Below are positions 24,021 to 32,129 of a stretch of DNA of 64,000 nt, piece by piece. The stretch is from Catenuloplanes indicus. Lineage in GTDB: Bacteria; Actinomycetota; Actinomycetes; Mycobacteriales; Micromonosporaceae. The notes under the pieces are model-generated. The model was not told the DNA's origin. It did no database searches and worked only from the letters and a program-made list of their open reading frames with translations. Numbering within the stretch: the stretch's first letter is position 1; every line of letters starts with the position of its first letter. The stretch covers positions 8,848,501 through 8,912,500 of the forward strand of contig NZ_JAUSUZ010000001.1 of NCBI RefSeq assembly GCF_030813715.1, in the 5' to 3' direction. The translations under genes and the position numbers were made by a program.

Positions 24021-24032
24021 GAGAGCGCTCTC
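24021..24032. promoter_or_regulatory. CebR/LacI-like operator upstream of the CBM6-DUF1996 gene
   Basis: GAGAGCGCTCTC is a perfect 12-bp palindrome about 100 bases before the gene. It resembles the GAGCGCTC-centred sites bound by cellulose/cello-oligosaccharide-type LacI regulators in actinobacteria. The regulator is not encoded next to it. Confidence 0.55.
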
Positions 24033-24129
24033 TGGCGCCCTAGAGTTCCGAGGCGGAACAACCGCGCGGGGACCCCCCGGTCCGCACCGCGCGACGCCCA
24101 CACCTTATACGGCCCGGAGGCCATTCACC

Positions 24130-25674
24130 ATGCAGAGCGACCCCTCGGCTGTGCCGGATAAAACGGCGAAAAAGAGTAAAAAGCGGTGGTTCCTGCTCGC
24201 CATCCCGGTGGCCGTCGCGGTCACCGGCAGCGGCGTGCTGGTCGCCACCGCCAACGCGGGCAGCAACCAGACGCCGATCCCCGGCGTGCTCGAGGCCGAG
24301 TCCTACGCGGCTCAGCAGGGCGCGCAGACCGAGGGCACCAGCGACGCCGGCGGCGGCCGCAACGTCGGCTGGCTCAGCAACGGCGACTGGATGCGCTACG
24401 ACAACGTCGACCTCGGCGCGGCCGGCGGCGGCCTGACCGTCGAGGCGCGCGTGGCCTCGGCGAACACCGACGGCGGCAGCGTCGAGGTGCGCGCGGGCAG
24501 CCAGACCGGCGAGCTGCTGGCCGCGTTCCCGATCACCAAGACCGGCCACTGGCAGGACTGGGTGACCGGCACCGCGAACAGCCCGACCACGCTCAGCGGC
24601 AAGCAGACCATCTTCGTCAACATGGTCAGCAAGAGCCGCAGCGACTTCGTGAACGTCAACTGGCTCCGGTTCACCCGGGTCAACGGCGGCGCCGGTGCGC
24701 CCGGGTCGTCCCCGTCCGCCACCGCCGCCGCCTCGGCGTCCGCGTCGGCCCCGGTCCCGGCCTCGCCGGGCGTGTCGCCGTCGGTCAGCGTGTCGCCCAC
24801 GCCGGCCGGCACCGCGCCGCAGACCGGCACCGGCTGGGTGGTGATGGACCAGGCGAAGTGGGCGCAGGAGCTGGCCGCGTTCCGCGCGATCACGCCGAGG
24901 ACGCCGAAGGAGCGGATGGTCCCGGAGTTCCACGCCTCCTGCAAGATCAGCCACACCAAGCCGGACGACCCGATCGTCTTCCCCGGCATGCCTGGTGCGT
25001 CGCACGACCACACGTTCTGGGGCAACAAGAGCACCGGCGCCGCGTCGACCGCCGAGTCGCTGTTCGCGAACAAGGCCACCACGTGCGAGCCGTCCACCCA
25101 GGACTTCTCCGCGTACTGGGTGCCGACACTGCTCAAGGACAACAAGCCGGTCATGCCGAAGGAGGTCACGGTCTACTACGGCTCGCGCCTCAAGGACTAC
25201 GCCGCGACCGTGCCGTTCCCGTCCGGCTTCCGCATGATCGCCGGTGACGCGAAGCAGCAGACCAGCACCGGCCAGAACAACCAGTTCTGGTGCGCCGGCG
25301 TCGGCGGTGAGACCGGGCGGACCTCCGACGGCGAGTGGCCGGTCTGCGCACCGACCGCGGAGCTGATCCGCCAGCTGACGTTCCCGGACTGCTGGGACGG
25401 CGTGCACCTGGACAGCCCGGACCACAAGTCGCACGTCGGCCCGGCGGACAACACCGGCAAGTGCTCCGGCAAGTTCCCGGTCGCGATCCCGTCGATCTCG
25501 TTCATGCTGCCGTACCCGCTGAACACGGACACCGAGGGCGTCAAGCTGTCGTCCGGCACCGGGTACTCGATGCACGGCGACTTCTTCAACGCGTGGGTGC
25601 CGCAGGCGCTGGCCGAGCGCGTGCGCAACTGCATCAACCAGCACGCCAAGTGCAACGCCCAGGGCAACTTCTGA
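24130..25674 (+). CDS. Secreted CBM6-DUF1996 protein
   Basis: The protein has 514 residues from ATG 24130, GGAGG 9 bases upstream. A Lys-rich leader precedes a signal or anchor helix (FLLAIPVAVAVTGSGVLVATA). Residues ~50-185 form a CBM6-type carbohydrate-binding sandwich (GVLEAESYAAQQGAQTEG, GWLSNGDWMRYDNV, FVNVNWLRF). An Ala/Ser/Pro linker spans ~190-240, then DUF1996 (VPEFHASCKISHTKPDDPIVFPG, SHDHTFWGN, SFMLPYPLNTDT). DUF1996 proteins are secreted by fungi and actinobacteria and occur beside glycan-degrading enzymes; their reaction is unknown. The palindrome upstream suggests control by plant polysaccharide. Confidence 0.9.
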   Translation: MQSDPSAVPDKTAKKSKKRWFLLAIPVAVAVTGSGVLVATANAGSNQTPIPGVLEAESYAAQQGAQTEGTSDAGGGRNVGWLSNGDWMRYDNVDLGAAGGGLTVEARVASANTDGGSVEVRAGSQTGELLAAFPITKTGHWQDWVTGTANSPTTLSGKQTIFVNMVSKSRSDFVNVNWLRFTRVNGGAGAPGSSPSATAAASASASAPVPASPGVSPSVSVSPTPAGTAPQTGTGWVVMDQAKWAQELAAFRAITPRTPKERMVPEFHASCKISHTKPDDPIVFPGMPGASHDHTFWGNKSTGAASTAESLFANKATTCEPSTQDFSAYWVPTLLKDNKPVMPKEVTVYYGSRLKDYAATVPFPSGFRMIAGDAKQQTSTGQNNQFWCAGVGGETGRTSDGEWPVCAPTAELIRQLTFPDCWDGVHLDSPDHKSHVGPADNTGKCSGKFPVAIPSISFMLPYPLNTDTEGVKLSSGTGYSMHGDFFNAWVPQALAERVRNCINQHAKCNAQGNF

Positions 25675-25690
25675 CCCATCGGGTACGGTG

Positions 25691-25718
25691 ACGGGCTCCC
25701 CTTCGCGGGGGAGCCCGT
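25691..25718. terminator. Terminator hairpin between convergent genes
   Basis: 11-bp perfect stem (25691-25701 with 25708-25718), 6-base loop, 16 bases after the DUF1996 stop and also suited to the convergent glycosyltransferase gene. Confidence 0.8.
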
Positions 25719-25720
25719 TC

Positions 25721-25764
25721 CCGTGTGGCGGGTCAGGCCGTTCGCCGTGTGGCGGGTCAGGCCG
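25721..25764. repeat. 20-bp direct duplication overlapping a stop codon
   Basis: CCGTGTGGCGGGTCAGGCCG occurs at 25721-25740 and again at 25745-25764. The second copy contains the glycosyltransferase stop codon, so the last codons of that gene are duplicated beyond its end. Confidence 0.75.
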
Positions 25765-26944
25765 CGAGCGCCATCGGCACGCGCGCGGAGCGGTCCCCGC
25801 CGATCGCGTAGAGCTGCTCGAACGCGGCCACGGTGCGCGACTCGTCGTGCTGCTCGGCCACGGCGCGGGCCCGGCGGCCCAGCGCGGCCGCGAGGTGCGG
25901 GTCCTGCAACAGCGTCGCCAGGTGACCGGCCAGCGCGCGGGTGTCGCCCGGCGCGAACAGGTAACCGGTCTCGTCGTTGATCACCAGGTGCGGCAGCGCG
26001 GCCGCGTCCGCGCCCAGCACCGGGCGGCCGCACGCCATCGCCTCCAGCGTCACCAGGCTCTGCAGCTCCGCGGTGCCCGGGTTGACGAACACGGTCGACG
26101 CCGCGTACGCGTCCGGCAGCTCCTCGTCCGGGACGAAACCGGCGAACCGCACCGAGTCCGCGACGCCCAGCTCGGCCGCGAGCGCGCGCAGCGCCCGGTC
26201 CTCCGCGCCGGTGCCGACCAGCAGCAGCTGTGCACGGACCCTCCGGCGCACCGTGGCGAACGCGCGGACCAGCACGTCCAGGTTCTTCTCCGAGTCCAGC
26301 CGGCCGACGAACGCGACCGTGGGGACGTCCTCGAGGCCGTACCGGTGGCGGAAACCGGCCGCGTCCCCGCCGGACCGGAACCGGGACAGGTCGATGCCGC
26401 ACGAGATCGGCAGCACCGGGCCGGGGATGCCGGCCACCGTGGCCAGCGCGGCCGCGTACGGCGTCGGCGCGGTGACCACGTCCGCCCGGGCGAACACCCG
26501 GGCCGCGTCCCGCCACGCCCAGGCGTGCACCTGGTCCCGGCCGAGCGGCAGGTAGTGCGTCAGGTTCTCCGGCATGAAGTGGTTCGTGGCGACCACGAAG
26601 ATCCCACGCTCGTGCGCGGCCGCGATCAGCGCGCGGCAGACCGGGAAGTGGCTCTGCACGTGCACCACGTCCGGGCGCACCTCGTCCAGGATCCGCCCGG
26701 CCACCCGGCGCAGCGCGATCGGCAGCGAGAACCGGAACTCCCGGCGCTGCCAGATCGGCAGCGACCGCACCCGGTGCTCGACGATGCCCTCGGCGGTGAC
26801 CCGTCTCTCGCTGCCGTACCCGGTCGCGGGACTGACCACGTGCACCTCGTGGCGCTCGTTCAGCGCGGCCGCGAGGCGCTGGGCGAAGTAGGAGGCGCCG
26901 TTGACGTGCGGGGCGTAGGTGTCGGCGCCGATGAGGATGCGCAT
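25757..26944 (-). CDS. GT4 family glycosyltransferase
   Basis: The protein has 395 residues from ATG 26944. The start MRILIGADTYAPHVNGASYFA and VDVVHVQSHFPVCRA-like nucleotide/acceptor segments are followed by a second Rossmann domain (TVAFVGRLDSEKNLDVLVRA). The EX7E motif lies in NPGTAELQSLVTLEAMACGRP. These define a retaining GT-B enzyme of family GT4, which moves a sugar from a nucleotide donor to lipid, small-molecule or polysaccharide acceptors (PimB- and MshA-like). It lacks membrane spans. Its start lies inside the upstream DedA-like gene (85-base overlap), so the two are translated together. Confidence 0.93.
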   Translation of the reverse strand: MRILIGADTYAPHVNGASYFAQRLAAALNERHEVHVVSPATGYGSERRVTAEGIVEHRVRSLPIWQRREFRFSLPIALRRVAGRILDEVRPDVVHVQSHFPVCRALIAAAHERGIFVVATNHFMPENLTHYLPLGRDQVHAWAWRDAARVFARADVVTAPTPYAAALATVAGIPGPVLPISCGIDLSRFRSGGDAAGFRHRYGLEDVPTVAFVGRLDSEKNLDVLVRAFATVRRRVRAQLLLVGTGAEDRALRALAAELGVADSVRFAGFVPDEELPDAYAASTVFVNPGTAELQSLVTLEAMACGRPVLGADAAALPHLVINDETGYLFAPGDTRALAGHLATLLQDPHLAAALGRRARAVAEQHDESRTVAAFEQLYAIGGDRSARVPMALAA

Positions 26945-27498
26945 GGGGTCTTCGTCTCCCTGATCGTGGTGAGGCGGCGGAAGAGCCGGTTGAGGAGCAG
27001 GTGGATGAGCAGGACCGGGCCGGCCACGGCCGCGGTGAGCAGCAGGAAACCGCCGGGCAGCTCCAGCAGGCCGGTGAGCCTGGTGCCGAGCAGCGCACCG
27101 GCGCCGATCAGCACCGCGGCCCGGATCGCGGACCCGGCCGTCACCCAGGCCGCGAACCGGCGGTACGGGATGCGCGCGATGCCGGCCGCGACGAACGCGG
27201 GCATGGCCAGCACGTCGACGAGCTTCGCGGTCATCACCAGCCGCGGCAGCGAGCGGGTGACGCCCGCGGCACGCCGCGAGGTGAACCCGATCCGGGCCAG
27301 CAGCGACGACACCCGCGGGTGCCGCGACCAGCGGCCGGCCAGGTAGAGCAGGCTGTCGCCGGTCACGTCCGCGAGCACGACGATCGCCCAGACCGGCCAG
27401 AACCGGGCCAGTCCGGCGCCGACCATCGAGCCGGCGGTGACCGTCGCGGCCGGCCCCTCGACCAGCACCAACGGGCCGATCCAGGCGTACGTGTCCAT
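26860..27498 (-). CDS. DedA/VTT-domain membrane protein
   Basis: The protein has 212 residues from ATG 27498 with AGGTGG upstream. Four to five hydrophobic helices include ATVTAGSMVGAGLARFWPVW, GDSLLYLAGRW, MPAFVAAGIARIPYRRFAAW and GFLLLTAAVAGPVLLIHLLL, with the GxxxG/Arg pattern of VTT proteins. DedA/VTT proteins move or flip phospholipids or carrier lipids. Its last ~28 residues are read from sequence that also encodes the glycosyltransferase start, and look compositionally odd (TPTPRTSTAPPTSPS). The original stop may have been lost. It may supply or recycle the lipid acceptor for that enzyme; this is inference. Confidence 0.8.
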   Translation of the reverse strand: MDTYAWIGPLVLVEGPAATVTAGSMVGAGLARFWPVWAIVVLADVTGDSLLYLAGRWSRHPRVSSLLARIGFTSRRAAGVTRSLPRLVMTAKLVDVLAMPAFVAAGIARIPYRRFAAWVTAGSAIRAAVLIGAGALLGTRLTGLLELPGGFLLLTAAVAGPVLLIHLLLNRLFRRLTTIRETKTPCASSSAPTPTPRTSTAPPTSPSASRPR

Positions 27499-27622
27499 GG
27501 CGTCCACCTTCGGTCCCGAGACTTCTCGGGTGCGTCCGCCGGGGGAGCCACAGCGCCCGTAGGGGTTCGCATCGGACCACGGGGTGATGCTCGGGGTGAT
27601 TCCGGTAGGTAGCGTTCCGAGC

Positions 27623-28888
27623 GTGAGCGGGGTGTCGATGCACGTGCACGGTGTGCCGAGGCGGTGGTGGCTGGTCGTCGGCGCGCTGGCCGGCATGCTG
27701 CTGGTCGGGACCGCGACCGTGATGACCGACGTCTACGACGTGCCGCTGCTGATCTCGTGGGGTGCCGCGACCGCGCAGTGCGGCGCGCTGGCGCTCACCC
27801 TGACCCGGCCGCGCATCGCAACGGTGCTGCAGCTCGCGGCCGTGGCGGTGTTCGCGTTCGCGCAGCAGGGCGCGGCGGGCATCTGGCCGTTCCAGCCGCC
27901 GGTGATGCTGACCATGGTGGTGCACGTTGCGCTGATCGGGCTGCGCTGGCCGTGGCGCGAGGCCGTGGTCATCTGGTGGATCAGCGCGCTCTTCGGCATC
28001 CTGCTGGCGACCGTCGACCCGCGCGGCCGGACCATCGAGGTGGGCGACACCGCGCTGATCACCTACGCGACGAACTCGGTGATGGTGCTGTTCGGCACGA
28101 TCGCCTGGCGGCAGCGCGGCGCGGTCCGGCGGGAGCTGGCCCAGGCCCGGCGCGACGTGGAGCTGGAGCAGGCCCAGCGCGCGCTGGTCGAGGAGCGCAA
28201 CCGGATCGCGCGCGAGCTGCACGACGTGGTCGCGCACAGCATGTCGGTGATCCACATGCAGGCGACCTCCGCGGTGTACCGGTTCCCGGACATCGACCCG
28301 GAGCCGCGCGCGGAGTTCGGCCGGATCGCGGCCGGCACCCGGGCCACGCTGCGGGAGATGCGCGCGCTGCTGGCGCTGCTGCGCGACGAGAGCGCGGACA
28401 CCGCGGCCCGCCCGCTGCCGGACCTGCGCGACCTGGGCGAGCTGGCCGAGTCCGCGCGCCGCGGGGGCGTGCCGGTGACGCTGGACGTGACCGGTGATCC
28501 CGGTGACGGGGCCGTGGGGCTGGCCGCGTACCGGATCGTGCAGGAGTCGCTGAGCAACGTGATCCGGCACGCGCCGGGCGCGGACACCCGGGTCCGGGTC
28601 GCGGTCGAGCGCGGCGAGCTGCTGGTCGACGTGGTCAACGGCCCACCGGCCGCGCTGCCCCGGCTGATCGAGGAGCCGGCCCGCGCCGGGCACGGCCTGG
28701 TCGGCATGCGCGAGCGCGCCCGGCTCGCCGGCGGCCACGTCCGGACCGCCGCTCAGCCGGACGGCGGCTACCGCGTCACCGCCCGGCTCCCGCTCTCCGC
28801 GGACCCGCTGCCTCCGCTGTCCGAGGGCCCGCTAGTCCCGTCCGCCGGGCCGGTGGCTCACCCGGCCGTCGAGGAAGGCAACGCATGA
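27623..28888 (+). CDS. Two-component sensor histidine kinase (NarL/DesK-type partner)
   Basis: The protein has about 421 residues from GTG 27623; ATG 27638 is an alternative, and neither has a strong ribosome site. Four to six membrane helices (residues ~10-165) lead to a dimerisation helix with the phospho-accepting His in ARELHDVVAHSMSVIHMQA (HisKA_3). An ATP-binding domain follows (VQESLSNVIRHAPG with the N-box, GHGLVGMRERARLAGG with the G-box). There is no large extracellular sensor, so it probably senses the membrane itself or a small ligand. It overlaps the response-regulator gene by 4 bases. Confidence 0.92.
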   Translation: MSGVSMHVHGVPRRWWLVVGALAGMLLVGTATVMTDVYDVPLLISWGAATAQCGALALTLTRPRIATVLQLAAVAVFAFAQQGAAGIWPFQPPVMLTMVVHVALIGLRWPWREAVVIWWISALFGILLATVDPRGRTIEVGDTALITYATNSVMVLFGTIAWRQRGAVRRELAQARRDVELEQAQRALVEERNRIARELHDVVAHSMSVIHMQATSAVYRFPDIDPEPRAEFGRIAAGTRATLREMRALLALLRDESADTAARPLPDLRDLGELAESARRGGVPVTLDVTGDPGDGAVGLAAYRIVQESLSNVIRHAPGADTRVRVAVERGELLVDVVNGPPAALPRLIEEPARAGHGLVGMRERARLAGGHVRTAAQPDGGYRVTARLPLSADPLPPLSEGPLVPSAGPVAHPAVEEGNA

Positions 28889-29562
28889 TCCGGATTCTGA
28901 TCGCGGACGATCAGCCGATGATCCGGTCCGGGGTGCGGGTCATCCTGGAGTCGCAGCCGGATCTGACCGTGGTCGGCGTCGCGGAGAACGGGCGGGAGGC
29001 GATCGAGCGCAGCCGCGCGCTCCGGCCGGACGTGGTGCTGATGGACGTGCGCATGCCGGAGCTGGACGGGCTGGCCGCGACGCGGGAACTGCTCGGCGCG
29101 GGCGAGCCGGCGCCGCGCGTGCTGATGCTGACCACGTTCGACATCGACGACTATGTGTACGAGGCGTTGCGTGCGGGCGCGAGCGGGTTCCTGCTCAAGG
29201 ACAGCGAGCCGGAGGAGCTGATGCGCGCGGTCCGGGTGGTGGCACGCAGCGAGTCGCTGCTGGCCCCGACGATCACCCGCCGCCTGATCGAGAACTTCCT
29301 CGACTCCCGGCCGCCGGAGCCGGTGGCCGGCCCGGCGCTGGACGCGCTGACCGACCGCGAGCGCGAGGTACTGCGGCACATGGCGATGGGCATGTCGAAC
29401 GCGGAGATCGCCAGGGCGCTGTTCATCGCGGAGCAGACCACGAAGACCCACGTCAGCCGGATCCTGAACAAGCTCGGCCTGCGTGACCGGGTGCACGCCG
29501 TGGTCTTCGGCTACGAGAACGGGCTGGTGACACCGGGCCGGAACACGTCACTGCCGGGATGA
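28885..29562 (+). CDS. Response regulator, NarL/LuxR type
   Basis: The protein has 225 residues. The receiver domain (IRILIADDQPMIRSGVR, phospho-Asp in DVVLMDVRMPELDG, Thr/Lys positions MLTTFDIDDY and FLLKDSEPEEL) is followed by a LuxR-type helix-turn-helix (LTDREREVLRHMAMGMSNAEIARALFIAEQTTKTHVSRI). The ATGA overlap with the kinase gene shows a classical pair. Targets are unknown; the divergent DedA/glycosyltransferase pair upstream is a reasonable first guess. Confidence 0.95.
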   Translation: MIRILIADDQPMIRSGVRVILESQPDLTVVGVAENGREAIERSRALRPDVVLMDVRMPELDGLAATRELLGAGEPAPRVLMLTTFDIDDYVYEALRAGASGFLLKDSEPEELMRAVRVVARSESLLAPTITRRLIENFLDSRPPEPVAGPALDALTDREREVLRHMAMGMSNAEIARALFIAEQTTKTHVSRILNKLGLRDRVHAVVFGYENGLVTPGRNTSLPG

Positions 29563-29727
29563 ACGGTGCCGGGGTTTTCGCCACCGGCCGCGCGACGTGC
29601 AGGGAGGCCGCCCGCGGCCGACCGGTGCCCGCGGGAGCGTGCGGAGAGTGACCAGGCCGGAAGTGGGCATATCCGTCATTTGATCTTGGGTTTTGGTTTT
29701 GCGACACGGATGCGCTAGGAAGATCGG

Positions 29728-31224
29728 ATGGAGAAACTCCTGCTCTTCCCCGGTCGGCACCACCTGCTGACGCGTTTTCAGGCAGAGTTCCTGCGGCGGG
29801 CGGCCGGGGACGCGACCGTGGTGTGGGCGGTGACGTCGGCGAACCATGAGAACACGAAGCGTAATCCGATCCCGTATCACCGGCGCGAGGCCGCGATCGA
29901 GCGGCTCAGCGCGCATGAGGGGCTACGTTCGCTGGTGGTGCCGGTGTTCGACACCGCGCCGACGGGCCGGTTCGCCGCGGTGACGGTGAAGAACATCGAG
30001 GTGGCGACCGGGCTGACGGTGACGCCGGAGAACACGGTGGTGGCCTGCTCGACGCCGGCGGTCGCGTCGCTCTACACCGCGCTGGGATTCCCGGTGGTGC
30101 CGGTCGAGGACGACCCGGCGCTGGCCGCGGACCCGCCCGAGCGCCCGTGGGACGTGCTGATGCGGCTGGCCGGCGGCGACGAGACGTGGCGCGAGCTGGC
30201 GCATCCGGCGTCGGTGGACGTGTTCGGGCGGTACCGGCTGGTGGAGGCGGTGCGCGCGGTGGTGAACGACCCGGTGGTCGGCGACGAGGGTGGGCTGACC
30301 GCGACCCGCGACTACCGGACGTACGTGGAGGCGTTCGCCGCCGGTGCCGAGCGCAAGTGGGGTCTGGTCCGTGAGCACGTGCGGCCGGGCCGGATCGTGG
30401 ACGTCGGGTGCGGCGCGGGCGCGGTGCTGGAGATGGCGGACCGCGAGCCGGCGCTGCGGGAGAGCGACCTGATCGGCGTGGAGGTGGCGCGGCACCTGTT
30501 CGAGGAGTGCGTGCACAAGAAGGCCCAGGGCGCGTTCACGAACCCGAACGTGTTCTTCTACCACCGCAACGTGCTCGGCGGTGCGGTGTTCGCGCCGCGG
30601 TCGATCGACACCACGATGACGTTCGCGCTCACCCACGAGATCTGGTCGTACGGCGCGCGGATGGAGTCGCTGCGCCGGTTCGTGGCCGCGATCTACGAGC
30701 ACACCGTGCCGGGCGGAGTGTGGATCAACAGTGACGTGTGCGGGCCGGACGGCAAGGACCAGCTGGTGCACCTGCGGCTGTCCACGTCGGACGGTGCGAA
30801 CCCGGATGCGCCGGCCGACCTCGGCGGCGACGTCGCCGGCTACGTGAGCGGGCTGTCCACCCGGGCGCGGCTCGACCAGTTCGCGAAGGACTTCCGGTTC
30901 CCGTTCGCCTTCCGCCCGGTGTCGGACGACGTGGTCGAGCTGACGCTGGCGGACGCGATGGACTTCCTGACCCGCAAGGACTACACGGACAACTGGCTGT
31001 CCGAGACGCAGGAGCAGTTCTGCGGGCTGGAGATGGCGGACTGGAAAGGGCTGCTGACCGACGTCGGGTTCGAGGTCGACCCGGCCTCGCGGACCACGCG
31101 CAACGACTGGATCGTGCAGAACCGGCTGGCGCCGGTCGCGTCGCTGCACCGGCCGGACGGCACCGCGCTGGACTGGCCGGTCACCCACACGTTGCTGATC
31201 GCGCGGCGCCCGCTCAACACCTGA
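29728..31224 (+). CDS. Adenylyltransferase-like domain fused to SAM-dependent methyltransferase
   Basis: The protein has 498 residues from ATG 29728. Residues 1-~165 resemble a class I nucleotidylyltransferase of the NadM/NMN-adenylyltransferase kind: KLLLFPGRHHLLTRFQAEFL at the start, VTSANHENTKRNPIPYHRREAAIERL (compare the SxxxSHTxxNPFTxxER motif), and TVVACSTPAVASLYTALGFPVV. The canonical HxGH is not intact (TRFQ at that place). Residues ~200-498 are a Rossmann methyltransferase (IVDVGCGAGAVLEMADRE, then DLIGVEVARHLFEEC and VPGGVWINSDVCGPDGKDQ). I do not know a characterised enzyme of this layout. It may bind or modify a nucleotide-like substrate and methylate it. It is a single gene with its own promoter region. 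Confidence 0.75.
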   Translation: MEKLLLFPGRHHLLTRFQAEFLRRAAGDATVVWAVTSANHENTKRNPIPYHRREAAIERLSAHEGLRSLVVPVFDTAPTGRFAAVTVKNIEVATGLTVTPENTVVACSTPAVASLYTALGFPVVPVEDDPALAADPPERPWDVLMRLAGGDETWRELAHPASVDVFGRYRLVEAVRAVVNDPVVGDEGGLTATRDYRTYVEAFAAGAERKWGLVREHVRPGRIVDVGCGAGAVLEMADREPALRESDLIGVEVARHLFEECVHKKAQGAFTNPNVFFYHRNVLGGAVFAPRSIDTTMTFALTHEIWSYGARMESLRRFVAAIYEHTVPGGVWINSDVCGPDGKDQLVHLRLSTSDGANPDAPADLGGDVAGYVSGLSTRARLDQFAKDFRFPFAFRPVSDDVVELTLADAMDFLTRKDYTDNWLSETQEQFCGLEMADWKGLLTDVGFEVDPASRTTRNDWIVQNRLAPVASLHRPDGTALDWPVTHTLLIARRPLNT

Positions 31225-31280
31225 ACGGGCGAAAGGCCGGGATTGACGGTACGTGCACAAAGGAACACGGGCCGTCGAGG

Positions 31281-32108
31281 ATGCTGCCTGGCAGGATCCT
31301 CGGCGTGCCGATGTTCGTCAGCAGAGCCGCCGCCTGGATCGCACTGGTCGGCGGCATCGTGGCCCTCTTCTGGGGGCTGCTGTCCGTGTTCGGCACGCCG
31401 ACGCCCCGCTGCGAGGGCTGGCGCATGCAGCCCGACGACGTCTGCGGCGCGCGCGGCTATGCGGAACAGCTCGCGTACGAGACCACCCGCATGCAGATCG
31501 AGTCGTTCGTCGCGCTCGGCGGCGGCCTGCTGCTGGTGACCGCCGGCCTGCTGCTGCTGGCGCGCGCCACCCGGGCCGCGGCCGAGGACGCCGGGCCGGA
31601 CACCGGGCGCCGCAAGCTGCTCGCCCAGCAGCGCGGGTGGTCGTACCGGGCGGTCGACCCCGACGTCGCGGAGCGCTACCCGAACGTGGGCCTGAGCCGG
31701 AACGCGGCGGACAACGACTACTCCCGCGTGCTCAGCGGCGAGCTGGACGGCATGCCGTTCGACGTGTTCAACCACGCGTACACGTTCGGCGTCGGCAGCG
31801 GCGCGATCCGGCACGAGGAGACCGTGTTCCTGCTACGCCTGCCGCCGTGTGCGGCCTCGTTCAGCGTGGAGGACGCCGGCCGCGTGATGCCGGCCGAACT
31901 GGGCCCGCCGGTGCTCACCGAGGAACTGCGGCGGGCGTGCACGAAGGCGCGGGTGCGTGACTGGGCCGTGGTCGGCTCCACGCTGGTGTACGCGGAGGCG
32001 GTCATCCCGGACTCGCGGGTCAAGCGGATCCCGGCGCGGCTGGACGACCTGCGGACGGTCGCGGCCGCGATACCGTCCATCGTGTTCAGCGGGCGGCGCA
32101 TCGACTGA
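31281..32108 (+). CDS. Membrane-anchored protein of unknown function
   Basis: The protein has 275 residues from ATG 31281; ATG 31311 is an alternative, and the ribosome sites are poor in both cases. Two helices (AAAWIALVGGIVALFWGLL and SFVALGGGLLLVTAGLLLL) bracket a short Cys-containing external loop (RCEGWRMQPDDVCGARGY). A cytosolic beta-rich domain begins at about residue 110 (LLAQQRGWSYRAVDPDVAERYP, FDVFNHAYTFGVGSGAIRHEETVFLL). The latter half resembles actinobacterial proteins with a DUF3137-like or 'secreted-protein-like' domain, but the match is weak. Confidence 0.7.
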   Translation: MLPGRILGVPMFVSRAAAWIALVGGIVALFWGLLSVFGTPTPRCEGWRMQPDDVCGARGYAEQLAYETTRMQIESFVALGGGLLLVTAGLLLLARATRAAAEDAGPDTGRRKLLAQQRGWSYRAVDPDVAERYPNVGLSRNAADNDYSRVLSGELDGMPFDVFNHAYTFGVGSGAIRHEETVFLLRLPPCAASFSVEDAGRVMPAELGPPVLTEELRRACTKARVRDWAVVGSTLVYAEAVIPDSRVKRIPARLDDLRTVAAAIPSIVFSGRRID

Positions 32109-32129
32109 CGTCATGCTACGTTCGGCCGC

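Noticed and set aside
21615-24101. An 828-codon minus-strand frame opposite GH42
   Set aside because: Shadow of GH42 in high-GC DNA; no domain wording, whereas the plus strand has both catalytic Glu motifs.
25757-28738. A 993-codon minus-strand frame across the glycosyltransferase and histidine kinase genes
   Set aside because: Only the last 395 codons encode the GT4 enzyme; the rest is antisense to the kinase and compositionally a shadow (high His/Arg/Gly).
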